This document shows, in pieces, positions 23,707-32,808 of a stretch of DNA of 43,409 bases. The notes beneath the pieces were generated by a model. That model saw only the letters and a program-made list of their open reading frames with translations. It searched no databases and was not told the DNA's origin. How positions within the stretch are numbered: the stretch's first letter is position 1; every line of letters begins with the position of its first letter. Origin of the DNA: Acidimicrobiales bacterium (GTDB taxonomy: Bacteria; Actinomycetota; Acidimicrobiia; Acidimicrobiales; Aldehydirespiratoraceae). A program made the translations under genes and the position numbers. The stretch covers positions 1 through 43,409 of the forward strand of contig JAJCXY010000021.1 of NCBI GenBank assembly GCA_029263215.1, read 5' to 3'.

Positions 23707-24756
23707 ATGGATGCTCTGACTGTGGCCGAGGTTCGAACCGAGGTCTTGGCCGACCCTTCCAACCCTCAACTCCTGGTGCACGTCACCACCGAGGACGGGA
23801 TGGTCGGCGTCGGTGAGACCTGGTGGGGCACCTATCAGCCCAAGTCCGAGCCAGGAACTCCAGTGCTTCCCATCGCCGCGATGATCGATGCCGTGCTCGC
23901 TCCTCTCTGCTTGGGCCGCGACAGCACCGACATCTCGGGGATCTGGCATCACCTTGAGCGTCAGACGTCCCAATACGGCGCCGAAGGAATCGTTTCCACC
24001 GCCATCAGCGGGATCGATCTTGCCCTGTGGGACCTCCTGGGTCGGCGTCGCGAGGTGCCGGTGTGGCAGCTGCTCGGCTCGCTCCAACACCAACGCGTTC
24101 CCGCCTACGCCAGCCTCCATTGGCTGGGCGACGTCGAGGCGGTCCGTCGCGACGCAACCAACGCCATCGAAGCCGGCTTCGGGGCGGTCAAGCTGCACGA
24201 GGCCGACGCGGCGATCGTGCTCGGTGCTCGCGAAGCCCTCGGCCCCGACGTGGCCATCATGGTCGACATGAGCGGGCGGGTCGACGAGGCAGGGGCCCTG
24301 GCATTCGCCACAAAGGTGGCAGGCGCAGACCTGACCTGGATGGAAGAGCCGATCTACCCCTACGACGATCACGCCACGTTGGCGCGCGTCCGGGCCCAGG
24401 TCGACATTCCCATGGCTGCGGGCGAAAACGTGTTCAGCGTCGCCGGGTTTGAGCGTCTGCTCCGCTCCGAAGCGATTGATGTGTTGCAGCCCGACCTCGT
24501 CAAGTGCGGCGGTCTCACGCCAGCGCGGGCCATCGCCGATCTGGCCGATCAGCACGGCGTCGCGCTGTGCCCCCACAACTTCTCACTCGGTCCTTCACTG
24601 TCCGCCAATATCGCCTGGGCGTTCACGTCAGAGGCGACCCGGTGGGTCGAGGTGCCCTGGCTATCGCCGGGACAGGAGTTCCCCTCCGACACGCTGATGC
24701 CGGCCCTGGCCGACGGCCATCTGATTCCGCCCACCGAACCCGGCCTCTCGGGCTGA
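23707..24756 (+). CDS. Mandelate racemase/muconate lactonizing enzyme superfamily protein
   Basis: Enolase superfamily, about 349 aa. N-terminal capping domain (about 1-115), then the barrel with catalytic Lys162 in VKLHEA (K-x-H instead of the usual K-x-K), metal ligands Asp187 (VDMSG), Glu213/214 (WMEEP), Glu240 (AAGEN), then QPD-x2-K near 261-266 and His290 (CPHNF). The chemistry is proton abstraction next to a carboxylate (dehydration, racemisation or cycloisomerisation). ATG 23707 was taken; GTG 23698 or TTG 23704 fit the AAGAGG site as well. It is in line with the GrdB-like gene and the MetE-like gene. Confidence 0.88.
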   Translation: MDALTVAEVRTEVLADPSNPQLLVHVTTEDGMVGVGETWWGTYQPKSEPGTPVLPIAAMIDAVLAPLCLGRDSTDISGIWHHLERQTSQYGAEGIVSTAISGIDLALWDLLGRRREVPVWQLLGSLQHQRVPAYASLHWLGDVEAVRRDATNAIEAGFGAVKLHEADAAIVLGAREALGPDVAIMVDMSGRVDEAGALAFATKVAGADLTWMEEPIYPYDDHATLARVRAQVDIPMAAGENVFSVAGFERLLRSEAIDVLQPDLVKCGGLTPARAIADLADQHGVALCPHNFSLGPSLSANIAWAFTSEATRWVEVPWLSPGQEFPSDTLMPALADGHLIPPTEPGLSG

Positions 24757-24769
24757 TACGGAGATACCC

Positions 24770-25879
24770 ATGAGCACCCATCTCGACCCACCGTTTCGCG
24801 CCGATCATGTGGGCAGCCTGCTCCGACCAACCGTTGTCCACCGGGCGCGGGCCTGGACTGCGGCGGGTGAGATCACCGCCGACGAACTCCGCGGGGTGGA
24901 AGACGCAGCCATCGCCGATGCGGTCACCAAGCTCGAAGCCACCGGAATGCTCAGCATCACCGACGGCGAGTTTCGCCGCGCCTGGTTCCACCTCGACTTC
25001 CTCGAGAAGCTCGACGGCGTGGAGGTGACCGGCAACATCGCGTCGAGTTCAGACTCCGCCGACACGGTGCACATGACTCCGCCCAAACTCTCTGTCGCCG
25101 GCAAGCTGCGCCACTCCCGCAACATCCAGGTCGACGACTACGAATACCTAGCCTCGGTAACGAGCCAGACGACAAAGGTCTCCATCCCATCACCGACGAT
25201 GGTGCACTTCCGCGGCGGCCGCGCCGGGATAGACATCGACGCCTACCCCGACCTCGAAGAGTTCTTCGCCGACCTCGCCGCCTGCTACCGAGCCGAAATC
25301 GAGGCCCTCTACGAGGCGGGATGTCGCTACATACAGATGGACGACACCAACCTCGCTTACCTCTGCGATCCGGTGATGCGCCAGGGGGCGGTCGACCGCG
25401 GCGACGACCCCGACGCCCTGCCCCACGCCTACGCCGAACTGATCAACGCCGCCGTCACGGGCCGCCCCGACGACCTCACCGTCGCCATCCACCTCTGCCG
25501 CGGCAACTACCGCAGCACCTGGTTCGCCGAGGGCGGCTACGAACCCGTCGCCGAGGTCTTGTTCAACGAACTCGACGTCGACGCCTACTTCCTCGAATAC
25601 GACGACGAGCGGTCGGGCGACTTCGCCCCCCTCCGCCACGTGCCCGAATCGAAGACCGTGGTGCTCGGCCTCATGACCAGCAAGCGGCCCGAACTGGAAA
25701 GCTACGACGAGCTTGCCGGGCGGGTCGGCGAGGCAGCGGAGTATGTGCCGATGGGCCAACTCTGTCTCAGCCCGCAGTGTGGATTCGCCAGCACGGTGGA
25801 AGGCAACGCACTCACCGAAGACGAGCAGTGGGCGAAGCTGAGCCATCTCGTAGGTGTGGCCGACCGCATCTGGGCCTGA
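24770..25879 (+). CDS. MetE C-terminal-like (cobalamin-independent methyltransferase family) protein
   Basis: A 369-aa protein related to the C-terminal barrel of MetE and to YxjG-type proteins. It opens FRADHVGSLLRP, with DGEFRRAWFHLDFLEKL, YIQMDD and zinc-ligand region H241-x-C243 (AIHLCRGN), followed by a late Cys in LCLSPQCGF. In MetE these residues bind zinc that activates a thiol acceptor. Stand-alone members act on small methyl donors or thiols; the substrate is unknown here. It follows the enolase-superfamily gene by 13 bases and lies close to a selenoprotein gene, so transfer of a methyl group to a thiol or selenol is conceivable but unproven. Confidence 0.85.
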   Translation: MSTHLDPPFRADHVGSLLRPTVVHRARAWTAAGEITADELRGVEDAAIADAVTKLEATGMLSITDGEFRRAWFHLDFLEKLDGVEVTGNIASSSDSADTVHMTPPKLSVAGKLRHSRNIQVDDYEYLASVTSQTTKVSIPSPTMVHFRGGRAGIDIDAYPDLEEFFADLAACYRAEIEALYEAGCRYIQMDDTNLAYLCDPVMRQGAVDRGDDPDALPHAYAELINAAVTGRPDDLTVAIHLCRGNYRSTWFAEGGYEPVAEVLFNELDVDAYFLEYDDERSGDFAPLRHVPESKTVVLGLMTSKRPELESYDELAGRVGEAAEYVPMGQLCLSPQCGFASTVEGNALTEDEQWAKLSHLVGVADRIWA

Positions 25880-25973
25880 CGACAGCAGGGACACCAAAGG
25901 ACCTTCGACCCTGAAACGCGCGCCCCGGACCGAACGAACATAAGGACCAACCTGGCCACCGGAATGAGGCCAA

Positions 25974-27176
25974 TTGGAGTCCCACACAACCGAAGCCGGT
26001 CTTTCACCTGAAGGACAGACGATTCTCGAGACGGTTCACCGATTCGCGCGCGACGTGATGCGTCCCGCTGGCATCCAACTCGATCAGCTCGCCGACCCCG
26101 CCGATGTGATTGCTCCAGACTCCGTGCTGTGGGACGTCCACGCCGGCTACCGCCAGCTCGGCGTCCACCAACTGGGCGACTTCGAAGAGTTCGAACCCGC
26201 TGAGTTGTCGCTCCTGTCGGCGGCCATCAACGAAGAACTCGGTTGGGGCGACAGCGGCTTGGCCATCAGCCTCTCGGTCAGTGGCTTCCCCCGGTTCTTC
26301 GGTCCCCTCACCGGTGACGACGAACTGGTCGATCGCTACTTCGGTGCCGACAGCACCTCGATCGGTTGCTGGGCCATCACCGAGCCCGACCACGGCAGCG
26401 ACACCCTCAGCTTCACCGAGGCCTCGTTCGCCGACCCCGCGGTGAAGGCGAACTGCATCGCCCGACGAGACGGCGACGACTATGTGATCAACGGCACCAA
26501 GGCGGCCTGGGTTTCCAACGGCACCATCGCCGACGTGGCCGCCCTGTTCTGCTCGATCGAGGGCGACGGAGGGTTCGCCAAGGGCGGCGTTGGCGTAGTT
26601 CCCCTCGATGGGCCCGGCGTGTCACGGGGCCGCCCCCTCGACAAGCTGGGCCAGCGGGCCCTGCCCCAAGGCGAGATCCACTTCGATGAGGTGAGGATCC
26701 CGGCTCGCTGGATGGTGATCGACCCGGAGGTCTACCTCTTCACCGTGGAATCCGTGCTGGCCATGGCCAACGCCCACATGGGCTCCACATTCGTGGGAGT
26801 CGGTCGTGCCGCCTATGAGTTGGCGCTCGAATATGCCCACGAACGGGTGCAGGGCGGGGTTCGAATCTCCGACCATGCCGCGGTGCGCACCCGCCTGTTC
26901 AAGATGTTCACCAAGGTGGAAGCGGCCCGCTCTCTCGCCCGGCGGGTCGGGGCCATGGGCATCGACGGGCCTCCCGAGGTCAAGTATTCGATCGCCTCCA
27001 AGACCTTCTGCACCACCGCAGGGTTCGAAGTAGCCAGCGAGGCGCTCCAGATCTTCGGTGGGAACGGACTGGCCCGTGAGTACCCGATCGAAAAACTTCT
27101 CCGGGATGCCAGGGCGTCGATGATCGAAGACGGCTGCAACGAGATGCTCAGCATCGTCGGTGGCGCAAAGCTCTGA
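25974..27176 (+). CDS. Acyl-CoA dehydrogenase family protein (400 aa)
   Basis: TTG start at 25974 with GAGG about five bases upstream. The family outline is complete: N-terminal helices, the middle beta domain with CWAITEPDHGSD and ARRDGDDYVINGTKAAWVSNG, and the C-terminal helices with FGGNGLAREYPIEKLLRDARASMIEDGCNEM. It oxidises an acyl-CoA to the 2,3-enoyl-CoA with FAD and electron-transfer flavoprotein. Chain length or branching specificity is not evident. It begins the stretch of CoA-ester genes; about 95 bp upstream are non-coding and may hold a promoter. Confidence 0.93.
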   Translation: MESHTTEAGLSPEGQTILETVHRFARDVMRPAGIQLDQLADPADVIAPDSVLWDVHAGYRQLGVHQLGDFEEFEPAELSLLSAAINEELGWGDSGLAISLSVSGFPRFFGPLTGDDELVDRYFGADSTSIGCWAITEPDHGSDTLSFTEASFADPAVKANCIARRDGDDYVINGTKAAWVSNGTIADVAALFCSIEGDGGFAKGGVGVVPLDGPGVSRGRPLDKLGQRALPQGEIHFDEVRIPARWMVIDPEVYLFTVESVLAMANAHMGSTFVGVGRAAYELALEYAHERVQGGVRISDHAAVRTRLFKMFTKVEAARSLARRVGAMGIDGPPEVKYSIASKTFCTTAGFEVASEALQIFGGNGLAREYPIEKLLRDARASMIEDGCNEMLSIVGGAKL

Positions 27177-27198
27177 CTGCACAGGAGGGACACCAGAG

Positions 27199-27987
27199 AT
27201 GGAACTACGTGAGGTGATGGGACGACGCCGGTCGATCCGGTTCATGCGGCCCTACCAGCCGGTGGAGCCCGAGAAGATCCAGCTCATGTTGGAGGCAGCC
27301 CGCCGGGCATCACACTGGGGCAATGTCGGGGGCCTGCGCGCCATCGTGGTGTACCGCGATTCGGCGCCCCAGGAAACCATCGACGCTCTCTTTGCACCCA
27401 TCGCCGGCTACCAGATCCGCCGTGCGCCGGTCACGATCGTCTGGTTCTTCGACGCCAACGCGGTCGACGAGCAAAGTGATCGCCTCCGAGAACTCCTCGC
27501 CGCCGGTGCTCTCGGTGTGGGCGACAACAAGAAGTCAGACCTCGAGGACAAGATCATCCCCTTCTTCGACGGCATCCGAGACATGCTCAAAGGGGCGGGG
27601 ATCAACGAGGTCGATTGTGGCCAGGGCATCGCCCAAGCCACCCTCATGGCCTACGAGCAGGGCCTCGGAACATGCTGCCTCGGCACTGCCGACACCGAGG
27701 AGATCCGCGAGCAACTCGGCCTCCCCGACGGCTGTCGCGTACTACTCCTGCAGACCGTCGGCTACCCGGCCGAATCGTGGGAAGCCGGAGGGCAACGGCC
27801 CCGCCAACCCTTCGAAGATCTCTTCCATCTCAACGAATACGGAAACCCGTTCCCCCGTTCCGACGAGGTGATCACAGAACTCACCGAAGACGGATTCTTC
27901 ACCCGACCAGGCCCCCTCCCCTGGAGAGAAGCCGAGCTCGAGTTCCTCAAAGACGCGCTCGACGTCCCCGGCAGCGGACTGATCTGA
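27199..27987 (+). CDS. Nitroreductase family flavoprotein (262 aa)
   Basis: ATG start with AGGAGGG upstream. ELREVMGRRRSIRFMRPYQPV is the typical FMN-phosphate-binding opening. GQGIAQATLMAYEQGLGTCCLG and LPDGCRVLLLQTVGYPAESW are the conserved C-terminal parts. These enzymes reduce nitro groups, quinones or enones, or act in flavin chemistry. The start of the frame overlaps the acyl-CoA dehydrogenase stop only if a longer start is used; with this start 22 bases separate them. It is in operon with the CoA-ester genes, so an enoyl or quinone-like intermediate is possible. Confidence 0.88.
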   Translation: MELREVMGRRRSIRFMRPYQPVEPEKIQLMLEAARRASHWGNVGGLRAIVVYRDSAPQETIDALFAPIAGYQIRRAPVTIVWFFDANAVDEQSDRLRELLAAGALGVGDNKKSDLEDKIIPFFDGIRDMLKGAGINEVDCGQGIAQATLMAYEQGLGTCCLGTADTEEIREQLGLPDGCRVLLLQTVGYPAESWEAGGQRPRQPFEDLFHLNEYGNPFPRSDEVITELTEDGFFTRPGPLPWREAELEFLKDALDVPGSGLI

Positions 27988-28024
27988 TCACCCTTCAAGA
28001 CCCCCGACAGGTAGGGCCCCCACG

Positions 28025-29257
28025 ATGAAGACCAACGCAATCGTCGCCGGTGTGGGGATGACCACCTTCGGCAAGCAGCTCGACCGCGGCCTCAAAGCCA
28101 TCGGCGGTGAGGCCGTCACCGCGGCCCTCGCCGACGCCGGCATCACCGGCGACGACCTCGACGCCGCCTATGTGGGCAACGCCGCGGCCGGGCTCGTCAC
28201 CGGTCAGGAATCGATCCGGGGTCAGGTGGTGCTTCGAGGGATCGGGCTCGGGAAGCTGCCGGTGATCAATGTGGAGAACGCCTGCGCATCGGCATCGACC
28301 GCCGTCAACCAGGCCGCGGCGATGGTGAGCGCCGGGCTCTACGACTGTGTGCTCGCGCTTGGAGTCGAGAAGCTCTACCACGAAGACAAGAGGAAGTCCT
28401 TCGCCGCGTTCAGCGGCGCAGTCGACGTCGAGATGCTCCAGGAGTTCATGGCCGGTCTGAAGAAGCAGGCCGACGCCGCGGGGGCGAGTTCCGCAGCCGA
28501 GGGAGCCGGCGAGAAACGTTCGATGTTCATGGACATCTACGCCGCGGTGGCCCGCAACCACATGGATCGCCACGGCACCACAGTCGAGCAGTTCGCCGCA
28601 GTGTCGGCCAAGAACTCACGTCACGGACACCTCAACCCGCGCGCCCAGTTCCGTCAGGAACTCACCGTGGCCGATGTGCTCGCCGAACCAATGATCGCCG
28701 AGCCGCTCACCCGACCGATGTGTTCCCCGATCGGCGACGGCGCTGCAGCCGTCGTGCTCGTGAGCCCCGAACGGGCCCGCCGGCTGGGCATCGACAAGCC
28801 GGTTCGAATCCGGTCGACCGTGCTCCACTCGGGGTGGGATCGTGGCCCCGACGACGAAGATGTGGCGCGCCTCTGCGTGACCGAGGCCTATGAAGAGGCG
28901 GGGATAGGACCCGACGATTTGAGCCTCGTGGAATGCCACGACGCGAGTGCGCCGGCAGAGGTCATCGCCTACGAAACACTCGGCCTGTGTGCCCCCGGGG
29001 AGGGCGGCAGGCTCGTCGAGGCCGGCGAAACCACGATCGGAGGCAGGGTTCCGGTGAACACCTCCGGCGGTCTTCTACGCAAGGGTCATCCGGTCGGGGC
29101 CACCGGGATCGCTCAGATCGTGGAGCTCGCCGAGCAGCTCCAGGGCCGATCCGGAGACCGCCAGGTGGAGGGCGCGTCGGTGGGCCTGGCCCACAACGGC
29201 GGCGGCACCATCGGCACCGACGCGGCGGCCATGTGCGTCACCATCCTCTCGAACTGA
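28025..29257 (+). CDS. Thiolase family protein, SCP2-like (410 aa)
   Basis: ENACASAS places the acyl-accepting Cys at residue 87. The C-terminal GLLRKGHPVGATGIAQI gives the catalytic His, and HNGGG is in place of the usual second Cys motif, as in lipid-transfer (SCP2-x) type thiolases. It is predicted to cleave or form 3-oxoacyl-CoA, or to be part of a retro-aldol/thiolase pair in side-chain degradation. No DUF35 OB-fold partner is next to it, unlike many actinobacterial SCP2-like thiolases. The ligase gene begins directly at its stop. Confidence 0.9.
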   Translation: MKTNAIVAGVGMTTFGKQLDRGLKAIGGEAVTAALADAGITGDDLDAAYVGNAAAGLVTGQESIRGQVVLRGIGLGKLPVINVENACASASTAVNQAAAMVSAGLYDCVLALGVEKLYHEDKRKSFAAFSGAVDVEMLQEFMAGLKKQADAAGASSAAEGAGEKRSMFMDIYAAVARNHMDRHGTTVEQFAAVSAKNSRHGHLNPRAQFRQELTVADVLAEPMIAEPLTRPMCSPIGDGAAAVVLVSPERARRLGIDKPVRIRSTVLHSGWDRGPDDEDVARLCVTEAYEEAGIGPDDLSLVECHDASAPAEVIAYETLGLCAPGEGGRLVEAGETTIGGRVPVNTSGGLLRKGHPVGATGIAQIVELAEQLQGRSGDRQVEGASVGLAHNGGGTIGTDAAAMCVTILSN

Positions 29258-30880
29258 GTGGCCGCCATGCGTGAACGCAACGACCTCGTCCTGGCCGACA
29301 TGATCCACAGTCGAGCGCTGGAGTCGCCCGACCTCGACGTATTGACCTTCGAGCATCTGAGCCTCGACGGAGGCGCAACCCCCGACGAGGTCCGCACTTT
29401 CGCCGAACTCGATCTCAACGCCAACCGACTGGCTCGGGCCCTCATCGACCGGGGAATGGAACGCGGCGATCGGTTTGCCCTGATGATGCGGAACCATCCG
29501 GAGTTCGTCGAAACCCTGATCGCGGCGTCGATCACAGGAACGGTTGCGGTGCCCATCGATCCCCGCACCAAGGGCGACAAGCTCGCTTTCATGCTCAGCG
29601 ATGCGGCGTGTCGAGGTGTGGTCTGCGGCGACTACGCCCTTCCCGCGGTTGGTGCGGCACGCTCTGTGCTGGGTGGGGCCGGCTGGGTGCTGGCTCTGGC
29701 CACCGGCGACCCCGAAGCGCCCGCCCTCGACGATGTCGGCGCCACCGGTTCGATCGCCACCATCCTCGCGGGGCCCGAGATCGGGGTGGACGTTCGTCTT
29801 CAGACGTCCACCGATCCCCTCCAGATCATCTACACCTCCGGCACCACCGGCGATCCGAAGGGAGTGGTGTTTCCCAATGAACGCTTCGGCCTGTTCGCCA
29901 TGCTCGGCCTGCTCCTCGGCTACGGCCCCGATGACCGCCCTTACACCGGTCTCTCGCTCACCCACGGCAACGCTCAGGCTGTCACCCTCGCTCCCGCGCT
30001 GAGCATGGGTCTGCGGGCGGTGTTCAGCCGACGATTCACCAAATCGCATCTCTGGGATGTGTGTCGCCACTACGGCTGCAGCACTTTCAGTCTTCTCGGT
30101 GGCATGGTCACCGCCGTCTACAGCGAACCACCGCAGCCCGACGACAACGACAACCCGGTGCGTTTCGTCGTGAGTGCCGGGATGCCTCCCGCGATCTGGG
30201 AATCGTTCGAGGAGCGTTTCGCGGTGTCGGTGTTCGAATGGTACGGAGCGGTGGAAGGCGGCGCTGCCTACAAGCCGATCGGAGAGGGACCGGTGGGCTC
30301 CTTCGGCCGGCCCATGGCCGGCCTCGACATGAGGATCCTCGGCGACAACGACGAGGAGTGCGCGCCGGGCATCGTGGGGGAGATCTGCTCGCGGCCGGAG
30401 GGAGGCGGATCGGCCGAGGTGGAGTACCACGGCAATCCCGAGGCATCGTCGGCCAAGACCCGCGGCGGCTGGCTCAGGTCGGGCGACATGGGCCATACCG
30501 ACGACGACAGGTGGTTCTTCTTCGACTATCGCAAGGGCGGCGGGTTGCGCCACAACGGAGACTTCGTCAACCCCGGCTTCGTTGAGAAGGTGCTCGCCGA
30601 ACACCCCCAGATCAGCGACGTGTTCGTCTACGGGGTCACCGCCGCCTCGGGTGCACCGGGCGAGAAGGATGTCGTCGCCGCGGTGACCATCGTCGATCGA
30701 GATCGGTTCGATCCCGCCGCGGTGTTCGAGTCGTGTCGGGCTGGGCTCGAGTCGAATTTCGTTCCGAGCTACCTGCAGGTGGTCGACGAGATCCCCAAGA
30801 CCGCGTCGGAGAAACCTCAGGAGCGTTTCCTGCTCGAGGCCTTCGCCACCGATGCCGATGGCGTCTTCGCCCGTTCCTGA
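29258..30880 (+). CDS. Acyl-CoA synthetase, AMP-dependent (540 aa)
   Basis: GTG start (MAAMRERNDLVL) immediately after the thiolase stop. Motifs of the ANL superfamily: the P-loop IIYTSGTTGDPKGVVF, EWYGAVEGG, GWLRSGDMGHTDDD, and YRKGGGLRHNGDFVNP for the hinge. The C-terminal catalytic Lys is in IPKTASEKPQERF. It activates a carboxylic acid to its CoA ester with ATP. It is similar to CaiC/long-chain synthetases, without a clear substrate. It is probably the entry step for the pathway in this run. Confidence 0.92.
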   Translation: MAAMRERNDLVLADMIHSRALESPDLDVLTFEHLSLDGGATPDEVRTFAELDLNANRLARALIDRGMERGDRFALMMRNHPEFVETLIAASITGTVAVPIDPRTKGDKLAFMLSDAACRGVVCGDYALPAVGAARSVLGGAGWVLALATGDPEAPALDDVGATGSIATILAGPEIGVDVRLQTSTDPLQIIYTSGTTGDPKGVVFPNERFGLFAMLGLLLGYGPDDRPYTGLSLTHGNAQAVTLAPALSMGLRAVFSRRFTKSHLWDVCRHYGCSTFSLLGGMVTAVYSEPPQPDDNDNPVRFVVSAGMPPAIWESFEERFAVSVFEWYGAVEGGAAYKPIGEGPVGSFGRPMAGLDMRILGDNDEECAPGIVGEICSRPEGGGSAEVEYHGNPEASSAKTRGGWLRSGDMGHTDDDRWFFFDYRKGGGLRHNGDFVNPGFVEKVLAEHPQISDVFVYGVTAASGAPGEKDVVAAVTIVDRDRFDPAAVFESCRAGLESNFVPSYLQVVDEIPKTASEKPQERFLLEAFATDADGVFARS

Positions 30881-30893
30881 GCGAGCGTCAACC

Positions 30894-31859
30894 ATGGGCC
30901 CCAATGTCACCGTGCTCGGCGGAGGCATCGGTTGTGGGCGCTTGGCCGGACCCCTCGCAGCCCAACTTCCGCCCGGCGACCTCACCCTGGTGATCAACAC
31001 CGCCGATGATCTCTGGCGCTACGGCCAGCGGATCTGCCCCGACATCGACACCAACCTCTACACCTTGAGTGGCCTCCTCGATTCGGGCCGCGGCTGGGGT
31101 GTGCGCGGCGACACCTTCCACACCATGGACCGACTGAGGGCACTGGGCGACGACCCCTGGTTCAACGTCGGTGATCTTGATCTGGCCACCCATTTGATGC
31201 GCACCGGCCTGCTGGACGAAGGCCGCACTCTCACCGAAGCGACCACCCTGCTCGCCCACCGGCTCGGGATCGACACCCGGATCCTGCCCATGACCGACTC
31301 TGAGGTGAGTACCCATCTCTCCGTTGGCAAGCAAACCCATCCGTTCCAGGAGTGGTTCGTGAAACTCGGCGCAGCCGGGCCGGTGGAGAGGGTTGTCTAC
31401 GAGGGCATCGAGGGTGCGGAGGCGACGCCAGAAGTGCTCGGGGCCATCGCCGATGCCGATCTCGTGGTGATCGGGCCCAGCAACCCGGTGGCAAGCATCG
31501 AGCCGATTCTCACCCTGCCCGGCGTCGCCGACCTGTTGGAGGTTCGTCGACGGTCGGTGGTGGCGGTGAGCCCGATCGTCACGGGTGTGGCGATCTCCGA
31601 CAGTGGTGAAGCCCATCGGGCCAAGGCTCGTTGTGAGCAGATGAGGGCGCGGGGTCTTTCCCATTCAGCCTCCGCGGTGAGTGAGATCTACGCCCGGCTG
31701 GCGGCAACGTTTGTGCTCGACAACGCCGACCGCGACGAGCAGGCAGGAATCGAAAGCAGTGGTCAGCAGGTCGTGCTGGCCGACACCATCGTCTCCGACG
31801 AAGCGAGAGGCCGGCGACTCGCCGCCACGATTCTCGATGTTGGGGCCACCCTTACATGA
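30894..31859 (+). CDS. cofD: 2-phospho-L-lactate transferase (F420 biosynthesis)
   Basis: ATG 30894 (MGPNVTVLGGGIGCGRLAGPL), then VINTADDLWRYGQRICPDIDTNLYTLSGLLD and GWGVRGDTFHTM, the hallmarks of CofD/FbiA (321 aa, normal length). It transfers the phospholactyl or phosphoenolpyruvyl moiety to the deazaflavin Fo to make F420-0. Its partners cofE/fbiB and cofC are not adjacent, but presence of the gene indicates F420 in this organism. It follows the ligase by 13 bases and could be co-transcribed. Confidence 0.93.
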   Translation: MGPNVTVLGGGIGCGRLAGPLAAQLPPGDLTLVINTADDLWRYGQRICPDIDTNLYTLSGLLDSGRGWGVRGDTFHTMDRLRALGDDPWFNVGDLDLATHLMRTGLLDEGRTLTEATTLLAHRLGIDTRILPMTDSEVSTHLSVGKQTHPFQEWFVKLGAAGPVERVVYEGIEGAEATPEVLGAIADADLVVIGPSNPVASIEPILTLPGVADLLEVRRRSVVAVSPIVTGVAISDSGEAHRAKARCEQMRARGLSHSASAVSEIYARLAATFVLDNADRDEQAGIESSGQQVVLADTIVSDEARGRRLAATILDVGATLT

Positions 31860-31872
31860 GGCACCAGACCAG

Positions 31873-32808
31873 ATGACAGCTACCTCGTTCACCTCCACCC
31901 GAATCCTGAGTCGCTCGGCTCTTGGCACCACCCTGCTGCTGATCGCCATCGGTGGGTACACCCGCGGCAGTGGGAGCGGATACGGCTGCGAAGACAGCTG
32001 GCCGTTGTGTCAGGACGGCCTGCTCGGTGGCGTCCTACCCCGAGCCGAATACCACATGGTCGTCGAATGGACCCACCGCTGGATCGCGGCACTGGTGGGG
32101 CTTCTGGCCATCGCCACCGCGGTAGCGGCATGGCGGCGCCATCGCGAAGAGAGCGCCATCGTCGCACCGGCCGTAGCGGCGGTGGGGGTGATCGGTGGCC
32201 AGGCGTGGGTCGGGCGCCTCATCGTGACCAACGACCTCGATGCCGATCTGGTGTCGGTCCATCTCGCCATCTCGATGCTGGTGGTGGCCTTGCTGACCAT
32301 CGTGGTGGTGAACACGGCAGCCGAGCCGTCAGCGGCCCCTCGGCCCGACAACCGCCAGTGGACGATCCTGCTCGCCTCCGGCGCCGCCGGTGCCCTGACC
32401 GTTCTCCTGCTCGGCTCCTACGTGCACAACCTCTACATCAGCGGCTGGCCGCTGGTGGGCGATGAGCTTCTCCCCCGATCAACGCATCGCCTCATGATCG
32501 TGCACTACCTGCACCGGGCTCTGGCCGGGGTGGGCATCATCTATCTCGTGTATCTGAGCCGGCAGGCCGTTCGGCGCAAGCGTCCGCTCACCGAAGGCGC
32601 CCTCGTGCACTACGCCGGCCTCGCCTATCTGGTCAACGTGCTCCTCGGTGCGGCCAATGTCTTCACCCGCGTCGACTCGAGTGTGGTGATCGCGGCCCAC
32701 CTCCTCATGGCTGCACTCGTGTGGACGACGCTGGTGGCCGCCACCACGATGGCGCACTCCGCTCAGCGATTGCGAAGCGCGAGCGCCACTGCCTCCACCC
32801 GGTTGTGA
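31873..32808 (+). CDS. ctaA: CtaA/COX15-like heme A synthase
   Basis: A 311-aa protein with about eight membrane helices. It has GSGYGCEDSWPLCQDG, the extracytoplasmic Cys-containing loop after helix 1 of heme A synthases, and four His that can ligate heme: EWTHR, SVHLA, YLHRA and AAHLL. It converts heme O to heme A for aa3-type oxidases, so the organism is aerobic. The last 46 bases overlap tail-to-tail with the luxR-type gene. It starts about 13 bases after cofD. Confidence 0.88.
   Translation: MTATSFTSTRILSRSALGTTLLLIAIGGYTRGSGSGYGCEDSWPLCQDGLLGGVLPRAEYHMVVEWTHRWIAALVGLLAIATAVAAWRRHREESAIVAPAVAAVGVIGGQAWVGRLIVTNDLDADLVSVHLAISMLVVALLTIVVVNTAAEPSAAPRPDNRQWTILLASGAAGALTVLLLGSYVHNLYISGWPLVGDELLPRSTHRLMIVHYLHRALAGVGIIYLVYLSRQAVRRKRPLTEGALVHYAGLAYLVNVLLGAANVFTRVDSSVVIAAHLLMAALVWTTLVAATTMAHSAQRLRSASATASTRL

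Noticed and set aside
29075..31000. Long minus-strand open frame (641 codons) opposite the ligase and thiolase
   Set aside because: Antisense shadow of high-GC genes with complete family motifs on the other strand.
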